From: Azospirillum oryzae
Lineage (GTDB): Bacteria; Pseudomonadota; Alphaproteobacteria; Azospirillales; Azospirillaceae
DNA length: 64,000 nt
Direction of reading: 5' to 3'
Assembly: GCF_900177515.1 (NCBI RefSeq)
Contig: NZ_FXAK01000001.1
Coordinates: forward strand, 494,001 to 558,000
Shown: positions 33,229 through 42,180 of the stretch, piece by piece
How positions within the stretch are numbered: the first letter of the stretch is position 1
Layout: each line of letters starts with the position of its first letter
The notes under the pieces: generated by a model
Databases searched by the model: none
Seen by the model: only the letters and a program-made list of their open reading frames with translations
What the model was told of the DNA's origin: nothing
Program-made: the position numbers and the translations under genes

Positions 33229-36200
33229 TCAGCCCATCCTCCACTCCGCCGGCTGCACCTCGCCATGCACCGGCGCTTCCACCCGACGCTCCGCTCCGGC
33301 CAGCTTGCGCAGCAGCACGTAGAACACCGGGGTCAGCACCAGACCGAACAGCGTCACGCCGATCATGCCGGCGAACACCGCCACACCCATGGCGTGCCGC
33401 ATCTCGGCGCCGGCGCCGGTGGAGGTGACCAGCGGCACCACGCCCATGATGAAGGCGATGGAGGTCATCAGGATCGGCCGCAGCCGCAGCCGGCTCGCCT
33501 CGATCGCCGCCTGCACCACGCTGCGTCCCTCATGCTCCAGCTCGCGGGCGAACTCGACGATCAGGATGGCGTTCTTCGCCGACAGGCCGACCAGCACCAT
33601 AAAGCCGATCTGCGTGAAGATGTTGTTGTCGCCCCCGGTCAGCCACACCCCGAACAGCGCCGACAGCACGCTCATCGGCACGATCAGCAGGATGGCGAGC
33701 GGCAGGGTCAGGCTCTCGTATTGCGCCGCCAGCACCAGGAACACCAGCAGCACGCTGATCGGGAAGACCCACAGGCCCGCATTGCCGACCAGGATCTTCT
33801 GATAGGTCAGGTCGGTCCATTCCAGCTTGACGCCACGCGGCAGCACCTCCGCCGCGATGCGCTCCGCCGCCGCTTCCGCCTGTCCGGAGGAATAGCCCGG
33901 CGCCGGCCCGCCATTGACGTCGGCGGCGGTGAAGCCGTTGTAGCGCACCACCATCTCCGGCCCGTAGCTCGGCTGCACCGTGACCAGCGACGACAGCGGC
34001 ACCATGGTCCCGGCGGCATTGCGGGTCTTCAACAGCCCGATGTCGTCGGCATGGTCGCGGAACGGCGCGTCGGCCTGCACCCGAACCTGATAGACGCGGC
34101 CGAAGGCGTTGAAGTCGTTGACGTAGAGCGACCCCAGATAGATCTGCATGGTGTCGAACACGTCGGCGACGTTGACGCCCAGCTGCTTGGCCTTCACCCG
34201 GTCGAGATCGACGTCCAGCTGCGGCACGTTGATCTGGTAGGACGAGAAGGTCGGCCCCAGTTCCGGCGTCTGCGCCGCCCGCTTGACGAAGGCGTTCACC
34301 GCATTGCTCAGCGCCTCGTAGCCCAGGTTGCCACGGTCCTCCAGCTGCATCTTGAAGCCGCCCAGCTGCCCCAGCCCCATCACCGGCGGCGGCGGGAAGA
34401 TGGCGACGAAGGCCTCCTTCAGCCCGGCATAGCGCTTCTGCAGATCCATGGCGATGGCGCCGGCCGACAGCGACGGGTCATGGCGCTCGGCAAAGGGCTT
34501 CAGCGTCACGAACACGATGCCGGCGCTGGACGAGTTGGTGAAGCCGTTCACCGACAACCCCGGAAAGGCCACCGCGCTCTGCACGCCGGGCCGCTTCAGC
34601 GCGATGTCGGTCATCTCGCGGATCACCGCCTCCGTCCGGTCGAGCGAGGCGCCGTTGGGAAGCTGCGCGAAGCTGATCAGATACTCCTTGTCCTGCATCG
34701 GCACGAAGCCCGACGGCACCGTGCGGCCCAGCAGCACCGTGGCGCCGATCAGCAGCGCATAGACCGCCAGCATGACGCCCTTGCGCCGCACCACCCCGCC
34801 GACGCCGCGCCCGTAACCGTCCGACGCCTTGTGGAACACCCGGTTGAACAGCCGGAAGAAGCCGCCGAACACCCGGTTCATCGCGCGGGTCAGCCAGTCC
34901 TGCGGCTGGTCATGGCCGCGCAGCAGCACCGCCGACAGGGCCGGCGACAGCGTTAGCGAGTTGAAGGCGGAGATCACCGTGGAGATCGCGATGGTCATCG
35001 CGAACTGCTTGTAGAATTCGCCGCTCAGCCCCGTCATCGCCGCCAGCGGCACGAAGACGGCGACCAGCGTCAGCGCGATGGCGATGATCGGCCCGCTGAC
35101 CTCCTGCATGGCGCGGATGGTGGCGTCGCGGGCCGACAGGCCGGACGCGATGTTGCGCTCCACATTCTCGACCACGACGATGGCGTCGTCGACGACGATG
35201 CCGATGGCCAGCACCATGCCGAACAGCGACAGCGCGTTGATCGAGAAGCCGAAGGCCAGCAGCAGCGAGAAGGTGCCGACGATGGAGATCGGCACCGCCA
35301 GCAGCGGAATGATCGACGCCCGCCAGGTCTGCAGGAAGACGATCACCACCAGCACCACCAGCGCCACCGCCTCCAGCAGCGTGTGCACCACCGCCTCGAT
35401 GGAGGAGCGGACGAACTGCGTCGGGTCGTAGACGATGGAATAGTCCACCCCCTCCGGCATGTCGGCCTTCAGCTCCGCCATCACGTTCCGCACCTCGTCG
35501 GAGATGGCGAGCGCGTTGGCGTCCGGCGTCTGGGTGATGGCCATCGCCACCGCCGGCTTGTTGTCGAGCAGAGAACGCAGCCCATACTGCGCCGCCGCCA
35601 GCTCCACCCGCGCCACGTCGCGCAGGCGGGTGACGCCGCCGTCCTCGCCGGTCTTCAGCACGATGTCGCCGAACTCGTCGGCGGTCTTCAGCCGGCCGCG
35701 CGCGTTGATCGACAGCTGCAGCGGCACGTCGGGCAGCGAGGGCGACGCGCCGATCACGCCGGCCGCCACCTGGACATTCTGCTCGCGGATGGCATTCACC
35801 ACGTCGGTGGCGGTCAGCCCGCGCTGCGCCACCTTGCCGGGGTCGAGCCACACCCGCATCGCATAGTCGCCGGCGCCCCACACCTGCACCTCGCCGACGC
35901 CCTGGATGCGGCTCAGCCGGTCCTTGACGTTCAGCACCGCGTAGTTGCGCAGATACGTCATGTCATAGCGGTCGTTGGGCGACAGCAGATGCACGACCAT
36001 GGTCAGCGTCGGCGAACTCTTGACCGTGGTGACGCCCAGCCGCTGCACGTCGGCCGGCAGCCGCGGCATCGCCTGGGCCACGCGGTTCTGCACCAGCTGC
36101 TGCGCCTTGTCCGGATCGGTGCCCAGCCGGAAGGTCACGGTCAGCGCCATATTGCCGTCGCTGTTCGCCTGCGACTGCATATAGAGCATGCCCTCGACGC

Positions 36201-36417
36201 CGTTGATCTGCTCCTCCAGCGGAGAGGCGACGGTCTCGGCGATCACCTTGGGGTTGGCGCCGGGGAACTGCGCGCGCACCACGACGGACGGCGGCACCAC
36301 CTCCGGATATTCGGAAATCGGCAGGCGGAACAGCGCGATGGCCCCCGCCAGGAACAGCGCCACCGACAGCACGCCGGCAAAGATCGGCCTGTCGATGAAG
36401 AATTTCGAGATGTTCAT
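33229..36417 (-). CDS. RND multidrug efflux pump, inner-membrane transporter (AcrB/MexB family)
   Basis: 1062 residues from ATG 36417 (GGGAG 7 nt upstream), the expected length for the hydrophobe/amphiphile efflux (HAE-1) subfamily. The opening MNISKFFIDRPIFAGVLSVALFLAG is the typical first helix. Two adjacent aspartates in GIVVDDAIVVVENVERNI supply the proton relay, and a duplicated twelve-helix layout with two large periplasmic loops is evident. It works as a trimer with the adaptor encoded just upstream. No outer-membrane channel gene lies in the window, so a TolC/OprM protein must come from elsewhere. Confidence 0.94.
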   Translation of the reverse strand: MNISKFFIDRPIFAGVLSVALFLAGAIALFRLPISEYPEVVPPSVVVRAQFPGANPKVIAETVASPLEEQINGVEGMLYMQSQANSDGNMALTVTFRLGTDPDKAQQLVQNRVAQAMPRLPADVQRLGVTTVKSSPTLTMVVHLLSPNDRYDMTYLRNYAVLNVKDRLSRIQGVGEVQVWGAGDYAMRVWLDPGKVAQRGLTATDVVNAIREQNVQVAAGVIGASPSLPDVPLQLSINARGRLKTADEFGDIVLKTGEDGGVTRLRDVARVELAAAQYGLRSLLDNKPAVAMAITQTPDANALAISDEVRNVMAELKADMPEGVDYSIVYDPTQFVRSSIEAVVHTLLEAVALVVLVVIVFLQTWRASIIPLLAVPISIVGTFSLLLAFGFSINALSLFGMVLAIGIVVDDAIVVVENVERNIASGLSARDATIRAMQEVSGPIIAIALTLVAVFVPLAAMTGLSGEFYKQFAMTIAISTVISAFNSLTLSPALSAVLLRGHDQPQDWLTRAMNRVFGGFFRLFNRVFHKASDGYGRGVGGVVRRKGVMLAVYALLIGATVLLGRTVPSGFVPMQDKEYLISFAQLPNGASLDRTEAVIREMTDIALKRPGVQSAVAFPGLSVNGFTNSSSAGIVFVTLKPFAERHDPSLSAGAIAMDLQKRYAGLKEAFVAIFPPPPVMGLGQLGGFKMQLEDRGNLGYEALSNAVNAFVKRAAQTPELGPTFSSYQINVPQLDVDLDRVKAKQLGVNVADVFDTMQIYLGSLYVNDFNAFGRVYQVRVQADAPFRDHADDIGLLKTRNAAGTMVPLSSLVTVQPSYGPEMVVRYNGFTAADVNGGPAPGYSSGQAEAAAERIAAEVLPRGVKLEWTDLTYQKILVGNAGLWVFPISVLLVFLVLAAQYESLTLPLAILLIVPMSVLSALFGVWLTGGDNNIFTQIGFMVLVGLSAKNAILIVEFARELEHEGRSVVQAAIEASRLRLRPILMTSIAFIMGVVPLVTSTGAGAEMRHAMGVAVFAGMIGVTLFGLVLTPVFYVLLRKLAGAERRVEAPVHGEVQPAEWRMG

Positions 36418-36518
36418 CTGGGGTCTCCCAGGGTGCACGCTCCCCGTCCCTCCCCGCAGGAAGCGAGGAGGGCCAGCCAACGCGCATGCCCCTTGTTCGT
36501 CTTTCCTGGATTTGTGTC

Positions 36519-37688
36519 TTACCGCGCCGCCGTCTGGGTCTTCTCAGTCCCCATGGCGACCATCTTCGGCGTGACCGCCATGCCCGGCCGGGCGTGCTGG
36601 GTGCCGTTGACGACCACGCGCTCGCCGGCCTGCAGCCCGTCGGTCACCACGCGCAGCCCGTTCTGCAGCGCGCCCAGCTTCACCGGCCGGTACTCCACCT
36701 TGTTCTCCTGCGTCACCACCAGGACGAACTTCTTGTCCTGGTCGGTGCCGATGGCGCGGTCATCGACCAGCAGCGCGTCGTAGGGCTTGGTGCCCCCCAC
36801 CTTCACCCGCGCATAGAGCCCCGGCACCAGCACGCCGTCGGCATTGTCGAAGCGGGCGCGCACGCGGATGGTGCCGGACACGCTGTCCAGCCGGTTGTCC
36901 ACATACTCCACCATGCCGTCGCGCGAGTAATCCTCCTCGTTGGCGAGGCCGAGCCGGACCGGGATCGTCCCGGAATCGCGCATTGGCGCGATGTGGCGCA
37001 GATAGGTCTGCTCATCGACGTCGAAGGAGGCGTAGATCGGCGATTCCGACACCAGCGTGGTCAGCGGCTCCGCGGCGGCACCGGCGGCGACCACATTGCC
37101 GACCGTCCGTTCCGCCCGCGACACCCGGCCCGACACCGGCGCCGTCACCCGCGTGTAGCCGAGATTGAGCCGCGCGATCTCCAGCGCCGCCTGCGCCGCC
37201 TTCAAATTGGCGGTCGCCTCGCGGGCGGCATTGTCCTTCTGGTCCATGGTGCTGCGCGAGATGGTGTCGTCGCGCACCAGCTTCTGCGCGCGGTCGAGGT
37301 CGGCCGCGGTCAGCTTCACCCGAGCCTGCGCCGCGGCGACCTGCGCCTCGGCCCGCGCCACCTCCGCCTCATAGGGGCGGGGGTCGATGGTGAACAGCTC
37401 GTCGCCCTTCTTCACCAGCGCGCCGTTGCGGAAATGCACGGCGACGATGGTGCCGGGAACCTGCGGCCGGATATCCACCCGGTCCACCGCCTCCAGCCGC
37501 CCGGAATAGGACTGCCAGTCCGTCACCGGCCGGGCCAGCACGGTGGCGACATCCACCTCCGCCGGCGGCGGGGCAGGGGATTCGGAGGCCGTCTGTGCCT
37601 CGGCCGGGCTGCGCAGGGTGACGGCGCCGGTCAGTGCCGCCACGGAAACGCCGGCCGCGATGAGAAGTGAAAGTGTCTTGCGGGACAT
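36519..37688 (-). CDS. RND efflux periplasmic adaptor (AcrA/MexA family)
   Basis: 389 residues. An N-terminal signal sequence (KTLSLLIAAGVSVAALTGAV) ends without a lipobox cysteine, so the adaptor is probably periplasmic rather than lipid-anchored. The lipoyl half-motifs (VDRVDIRPQVPGTIVAVHFRNGALVKKGDELFTID and GYTRVTAPVSGRVSR) flank a coiled-coil hairpin at about 105-175. A beta-barrel and membrane-proximal domain follow. It starts 5 nt after the alpha/beta hydrolase gene, in one operon with the pump. Confidence 0.92.
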   Translation of the reverse strand: MSRKTLSLLIAAGVSVAALTGAVTLRSPAEAQTASESPAPPPAEVDVATVLARPVTDWQSYSGRLEAVDRVDIRPQVPGTIVAVHFRNGALVKKGDELFTIDPRPYEAEVARAEAQVAAAQARVKLTAADLDRAQKLVRDDTISRSTMDQKDNAAREATANLKAAQAALEIARLNLGYTRVTAPVSGRVSRAERTVGNVVAAGAAAEPLTTLVSESPIYASFDVDEQTYLRHIAPMRDSGTIPVRLGLANEEDYSRDGMVEYVDNRLDSVSGTIRVRARFDNADGVLVPGLYARVKVGGTKPYDALLVDDRAIGTDQDKKFVLVVTQENKVEYRPVKLGALQNGLRVVTDGLQAGERVVVNGTQHARPGMAVTPKMVAMGTEKTQTAAR

Positions 37689-37693
37689 GGGCT

Positions 37694-38455
37694 TTACCTG
37701 TGGCTCGAAGTGTCGGGATGGGCGCCGGTCAGGCGGCGCCGGAAGAAATCGGCGGCGGCGGCCAGCGCCGGCGCGTGTTGGGCGAGGCCGGCATGGCTGA
37801 CGCCGGCAAAGCGGGTGACCTCGGTCGGCACCCCGGCGTCGATCAGCCGGGCGGCATAGCTTTCCGCCTCCGGCCGCAGCACGTCGTTCTGCGCCGTTGC
37901 GATCATGATCGGCGGCAGCCGGCCGAGCCGGCGCGATTCCAGGGGCGCCGCATAGGGATGCAGCCGCAGCGCCGCCTCCGGCAGATAGGCGCGGTAACAG
38001 CGCGCGCAGTCCGTCACGCTGCCCTCTCCGTCGCCGACGCGCGTCAAACTCGGATCGAGCATCGGCCCGAGCAGCGCCTGCGCCGCGATCTCCGGCCCGC
38101 CGCGGTCGCGGGCGAGCAGGGTGAGCGACACCGCGACATGCCCGCCGGCATCATGCCCGGCGACTCCCAGCGGCCCGGCCCGCTCCGCCAGCCAGAGGGC
38201 CGCGGCATGGGCATCCTCGATGGCGGCGGGAAAGGGATGGGCGGGGGCCAGCGCATAGCCGACCGCCACCACCAGCGCCGGAATGCTCTCCGCCAGCGCC
38301 ATCGCCGGCACCTCGACATCCTCGACCGACCCGGAGGTGAAGCCGCCGCCGTGGAAATACAGCACGCCCGGCAGCGGCCCGGAAACCGCCGGCCGATACA
38401 GGCACAGCGGGACCTCGCGACCCTCCACTTTCAGCGACGTGCGTGAACGTTCCAT
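37694..38455 (-). CDS. alpha/beta hydrolase, HSL-like, with altered nucleophile elbow
   Basis: 253 residues from ATG 38455; the longer upstream frame is repeat sequence. The oxyanion motif HGGG is at residues 35-38. The elbow reads GHDAGGH (100-106) where HSL-family esterases have GDSAGG, so Asp102 replaces the serine nucleophile. Asp and His of the triad are plausible in QNDVLRPE and GVSHAG. An aspartate nucleophile occurs in dehalogenases and epoxide hydrolases, so a changed reaction or loss of activity are both possible. It is the first gene of the RND efflux operon, 5 nt before the adaptor. Confidence 0.8.
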   Translation of the reverse strand: MERSRTSLKVEGREVPLCLYRPAVSGPLPGVLYFHGGGFTSGSVEDVEVPAMALAESIPALVVAVGYALAPAHPFPAAIEDAHAAALWLAERAGPLGVAGHDAGGHVAVSLTLLARDRGGPEIAAQALLGPMLDPSLTRVGDGEGSVTDCARCYRAYLPEAALRLHPYAAPLESRRLGRLPPIMIATAQNDVLRPEAESYAARLIDAGVPTEVTRFAGVSHAGLAQHAPALAAAADFFRRRLTGAHPDTSSHR

Positions 38456-38657
38456 CCCGATCCGGCGCCCTGGCGCCCCTCCTGCAATGCGGCAAGAGGG
38501 ATAATGTGCAAGCGCCCGGGTGGGATAAAGCCGCTGCGGCTGGGAACAGAATTCAGCCGGGACGAACAATCGCGGCGGGGTGGTGGTGGTCGTTCGCGGA
38601 GGATGGTCCAGTACGGAGCGGGGTATAGGCGTGGCAGTCGCATGTGGCGACAAACGC

Positions 38658-38870
38658 CCTCTCCCGCCTCTCGCACAAACTTCGTTTGTGCTGACGGCGT
38701 CAGGCGGATCGAAGATCCGCTGAGAGCCCCGGGAGAGGGAGGGGACCCACGAAGTGGGGAGGGTGAGGGGCAACCCAAGAATCCCGAACCGCATGGTTCC
38801 TGGGATCACCCCTCACCCTTCCCATGCTCCGCATGGGCGCCTTCCCTCTCCTGCCTCGGAGAGGGATTGT
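38658..38870. repeat. intergenic GC-rich palindrome, copy 3, with nested hairpins
   Basis: A long composite palindrome. The outer arms share the CCCTCTCCC...GGGAGAGGG and AGGGTGAGGGG...CCCCTCACCCT blocks of the other copies. The left CCCTCTCCCG / CCGGGAGAGGG stem is interrupted by three consecutive hairpins: GCACAAAC-TTC-GTTTGTGC (38673-38691), CTGAC-GGC-GTCAG (38691-38703) and GCGGATC-GAA-GATCCGC (38704-38720). Confidence 0.75.
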
Positions 38871-39114
38871 AAAAATTTGGACGTTTCCGATCAAGTTCTG
38901 GCAGTTTGCTGATTTCCAGAGAAAGCCGAATATATCTTCGGGAAGAATGTAGATTGCTAAAGATTAGACATCAAAGGAACTAATTGGAACAATAAGAAAC
39001 CGCCAAAATAAGCGCCTCTAGTTGAATATTAACCTCTCATTTACTGCTAGCGCGCTTATGCTGAACCGAATCGGCTATCAAAGCCAGGACAGTCCATTCC
39101 AATGGGAGTGTGCC
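38871..39114. other. AT-rich leader upstream of the orphan protein gene
   Basis: About 240 bases with far more A and T than any neighbouring DNA, for example TTGTAAAAATTTGG and GATTGCTAAAGATTAGAC. No gene is visible. It should hold the promoter of the following gene, and its composition suggests acquired or silenced DNA. Confidence 0.5.
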
Positions 39115-40233
39115 ATGATGATCGGCCAGACCAAGCCTCTGAATGTCTTATCGTCGTCAGGGCCCACCCAGTGGAAGCCGCAGGTTACGGCAAGCAATTC
39201 CGGAGTTTTCCAGGCAACCGGCACCGCCAAGGACAGCGTATCGGTGAGCAAGCTCGGTCAGGCGCTTTCCGGCGTGGCGGCCGATGCATTCAAGCATCTG
39301 GATTCGAAGGCGCGGGGTGTGCTGGAGACTCTGGTGAATTCCGGCCGGATCAGCGCCGATGACGCGGTTCTCGGGCTGCGCTCGATGGCCACCCAAGCCA
39401 CGTTCAACCGCTATGGCCGGGAGCGGCCGCGCGATCAGGAGGATATCGAGCGTCTGGCAGCATCGGAGGCTCACCACGACAAGTCCATGGAACTGGGTAA
39501 ACGGATGCAAAATGCACTTCATGACAACAATGAAGCCAACAAGGCATCCATGGAGGCGTTCGGGCGGGGCGAACTGACCACTGAACAGTTCCAAGAGACG
39601 ATGAGGCCGGCCGAGGAGAAATTCAAAGCCGCTATGGCTGGGATTGATAAAGAGCGGGCAACGCTTGGTGAGGCACCCTCGTTGGAATACGGCTACCAAA
39701 AGACGGTGAAAGGCTTCAACGCCGCCATGGCGCCGATGATCTCGGAGGACGGCTTCACCGAGGCCTTCTCGGAAAAGGCGAATGGCGCCGCGCAAAAACT
39801 TCAGCAGCTCGGCTTTGATGCCAAGGTGTTTGGAAACGCCTTCCAGAACTTCGCGGCGACCGTAGATATTCCTGGCATCGGATCGAAAGCCGGTGCCGCA
39901 ACCCCGAAAGAGGAACCGGCGGCCCCGCCTGCCGCCGCACTGTCCGCTCCCGCCGCAATGGCCGGCGCGGAACCGGCCGAGTCGGCGCGGACCGCTCCGG
40001 TGGAAAATGCCAGCACAGTCAAACCCGCCGCCGCCGATCGCGGGAACGCGCAGGCGGCCCTGTCCATGCTGCAATCGGCAATGGCGTCGGGCGCGGAGAA
40101 GAGCGGAAGCGGCGGGATTCTCGGGGCGCTTTCGGGTGGATCCGCCGATACCGGCAAGGCGGCTGCCGACAGCCTGTTGGAGGCTTTGAAGTCTGGTGCC
40201 GGCAAAGTCGGTCCCGACGATCAGACCGCCTGA
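39115..40233 (+). CDS. hypothetical protein, Ala-rich C-terminal half
   Basis: 372 residues from ATG 39115, with GGAG 6 nt upstream. No enzyme motif is visible. The first 100 residues contain VSVSKLGQALSGVAADAFKHLDSKARGVLETLVNSGRISADDAVLGL, an amphipathic helical region. Residues 120-250 are helical and charged. The last 120 are low-complexity Ala/Pro/Gly/Ser and probably disordered. There is no signal peptide. Codon and base composition at the start are more AT-rich than in neighbouring genes. The gene stands alone, downstream of a repeat, so it may be a recently acquired or lineage-specific protein. Confidence 0.6.
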   Translation: MMIGQTKPLNVLSSSGPTQWKPQVTASNSGVFQATGTAKDSVSVSKLGQALSGVAADAFKHLDSKARGVLETLVNSGRISADDAVLGLRSMATQATFNRYGRERPRDQEDIERLAASEAHHDKSMELGKRMQNALHDNNEANKASMEAFGRGELTTEQFQETMRPAEEKFKAAMAGIDKERATLGEAPSLEYGYQKTVKGFNAAMAPMISEDGFTEAFSEKANGAAQKLQQLGFDAKVFGNAFQNFAATVDIPGIGSKAGAATPKEEPAAPPAAALSAPAAMAGAEPAESARTAPVENASTVKPAAADRGNAQAALSMLQSAMASGAEKSGSGGILGALSGGSADTGKAAADSLLEALKSGAGKVGPDDQTA

Positions 40234-40708
40234 TGTCCTCCGCATAATCGATGGAGAAGACCGCTCGGCAAGCCTGACCACGCCCGGTCCTGCGACAGCA
40301 ATCGCCGCACTCCGCGCGTTGCCGCTGCCATGGATTGCCGGGTCGGCCTGTCCATCATCCTGGTGTTGCCGACCTCTTCACCGCAAGTGAGTTTGGTCCA
40401 GGGGCCGGCTCTGCCGCCGGGCCACCTGTCCACGCTGCCGCTCCCGACACTTCGGGATTGAGGGCACTTTGGGGCCGGGCGACTGGATATAACATCGTCC
40501 CGGCCCCCCAAACCACCCCAGTCCGCACAAAAATGTAGCGCAACGGCATCGACGGGGCCAAAAAGCAGCCGTCGTTCCCACAACGAAGGCGTCCTGCCCG
40601 TCAAAGTTAATCGCCTGATCAATTTTTTCTGGCTGGGTATCGCCCGTTTACCCCCTGCGTCACCCCCCGGCCGCAGCGCCGTTCCTCCCCTCTTCGGACC
40701 AAACCTTC
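40234..40708. other. intergenic region without a recognisable gene
   Basis: About 475 bases between the orphan protein gene and the permease gene. Small frames on either strand have unlikely composition and no ribosome site. A T-run (AATTTTTTCTGG) near 40620 is the only marked feature and could be part of the permease promoter. Confidence 0.5.
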
Positions 40709-42034
40709 ATGGCAGATTACTTCCCGCGTTGGCCGCTCGCGGCCGGCCCCGTCGTCCAGCCGGACGAGCGCCTTCCCTGGGGCTCGACGCTGACGCTCGG
40801 CATCCAGCATCTCGTCGCCATGTCCGGCTCGACCATCCTCGGGCCGCTGCTGATGGGGTTCGATCCGAACCTCGCGGTGCTGTTTTCCGGCATCGGCACG
40901 CTGCTGTTCCTCCTGCTCACCGCCGGGCGGGTGCCGAGCTATCTCGGGTCCTCCTTCTCCTTCATCGCCGTGGTGATCGCGGTCACCGGTTACACCGGCC
41001 AGGGTCCCAACCCGAACATCGGGCCGGCGCTGGGCGGCATCATCGCGGCCGGCGTGCTCTATGTCCTCATCGGCCTGCTGGTCAGCTACACCAGCACCAA
41101 CTGGATCGAGCGGCTGATGCCGCCGGCGGTGACCGGCGCCGTCGGCGCGGCCATCGGCCTCAACCTGTCGCCGGTCGCCGTCAAGGGCATCGAGGGCAGC
41201 GGCCCCCACACCCTCGTCGCCCTGTTCACGCTGGTCGCCACCGCACTCATCGCGGTCTACGCCCCGCTCGCCATCCGGCGGCTCTCGATCCTCGCCGGCA
41301 TCGCCGCCGGCTATGTCTTCTATCTCATCCTCGCCAACGGCTTCGGCCTGCTGCCGCCGGTCAGCTTCGCCGAGCTGGCCGCCGCCCCCTGGTTCGGCAT
41401 GCCGGCCTTTCGCACGCCGACCTTCGATGCCGGCGCCATGGCCCTGGTCGCCCCCATCGCCTTCATCCTGGTCGCCGAGAATCTCGGCCACATCAAGGCC
41501 ATCGGCGCTATGACCGGGCGCAACCTCGACCGCTTCATCGGCCGCGGCTTCATCGGTGACGGCATCGCCACCATCGTCTCGGGCAGCGGCGGCGGCACCG
41601 GCGTCACCACCTATGTCGAGAACATGGGCGTGATGGCGGTCACCCGCGTCTTCTCCACCCTGATCTTCGTCGTCGCCGCCATCGCCGCCATCCTGCTGGG
41701 CTTCTCGCCGAAGTTCGGCGCCCTGCTGCGGACGATCCCGGCGCCGGTGCTGGGCGGGCTGGCGACCGTCGTCTTCGGCCTGATCGCCGCGGCGATGGTG
41801 CGGCTGTGGGTCGACAACCGCGTCGATTTCTCCGATCCGCGCAACCTCATCACCGTCGGCGTGACGCTGGTGCTCGGCGCCGGCAACTTCACCATTTCCA
41901 CCGGCGGCTTCTCCATCGGCGGCATCGGCACCGCCACCATCGCGGCGATCGGCCTCTATCAGCTGCTCGGCATCGGCCGTGCGCGCGAGACCGCCCGCAC
42001 CGCCTCCCAGCCGGCAGCCACCACGCTGCACTGA
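40709..42034 (+). CDS. NCS2 nucleobase permease, UraA/RutG-like
   Basis: 441 residues, the normal length for a 14-helix nucleobase-cation symporter 2. The two proton and uracil glutamates of UraA are recognisable in VAENLGHIKAIG and GGTGVTTYVENMGVMAV. The N-terminal LGIQHLVAMSGSTILGPLLMGF helix is also typical. The second motif favours pyrimidine (uracil) over purine transport. It is monocistronic, with no nucleobase catabolic genes nearby. A GC-rich stem-loop at 42049-42084 follows the gene. Confidence 0.88.
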   Translation: MADYFPRWPLAAGPVVQPDERLPWGSTLTLGIQHLVAMSGSTILGPLLMGFDPNLAVLFSGIGTLLFLLLTAGRVPSYLGSSFSFIAVVIAVTGYTGQGPNPNIGPALGGIIAAGVLYVLIGLLVSYTSTNWIERLMPPAVTGAVGAAIGLNLSPVAVKGIEGSGPHTLVALFTLVATALIAVYAPLAIRRLSILAGIAAGYVFYLILANGFGLLPPVSFAELAAAPWFGMPAFRTPTFDAGAMALVAPIAFILVAENLGHIKAIGAMTGRNLDRFIGRGFIGDGIATIVSGSGGGTGVTTYVENMGVMAVTRVFSTLIFVVAAIAAILLGFSPKFGALLRTIPAPVLGGLATVVFGLIAAAMVRLWVDNRVDFSDPRNLITVGVTLVLGAGNFTISTGGFSIGGIGTATIAAIGLYQLLGIGRARETARTASQPAATTLH

Positions 42035-42048
42035 CGCCGGACCATCCC

Positions 42049-42084
42049 GCGCCGCCGCCTTCCCGGCACTGCCGGCGGCGGCGC
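42049..42084 (+). terminator. stem-loop after the nucleobase permease gene
   Basis: 11-bp GC stem GCGCCGCCGCC / GGCGGCGGCGC with a 14-base loop, 14 nt after the permease stop. The T-tract is lacking, so this is a probable rather than typical terminator. Confidence 0.45.
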
Positions 42085-42125
42085 ACCCGTTCGCCACCGG
42101 CATTTTTCAAAAACTCTCCAATAAA

Positions 42126-42137
42126 GGACTAAAGTCC
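42126..42137 (+). promoter_or_regulatory. small dyad upstream of the HTH protein gene
   Basis: Perfect GGACT-AA-AGTCC dyad 43 nt before the ATG at 42181, inside a short AT-richer stretch that should hold the promoter. It could be an autoregulatory site. Confidence 0.35.
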
Positions 42138-42180
42138 CATACCCTCTCCGCATTTGTTTCATCACTTGCGGAGCCCTGCC

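Noticed and set aside
40221..40622. 133-codon minus-strand frame near 40.4 kb
   Set aside because: It overlaps the end of the orphan protein gene, has unlikely composition (Trp/Gly/Arg-rich) and no ribosome site.
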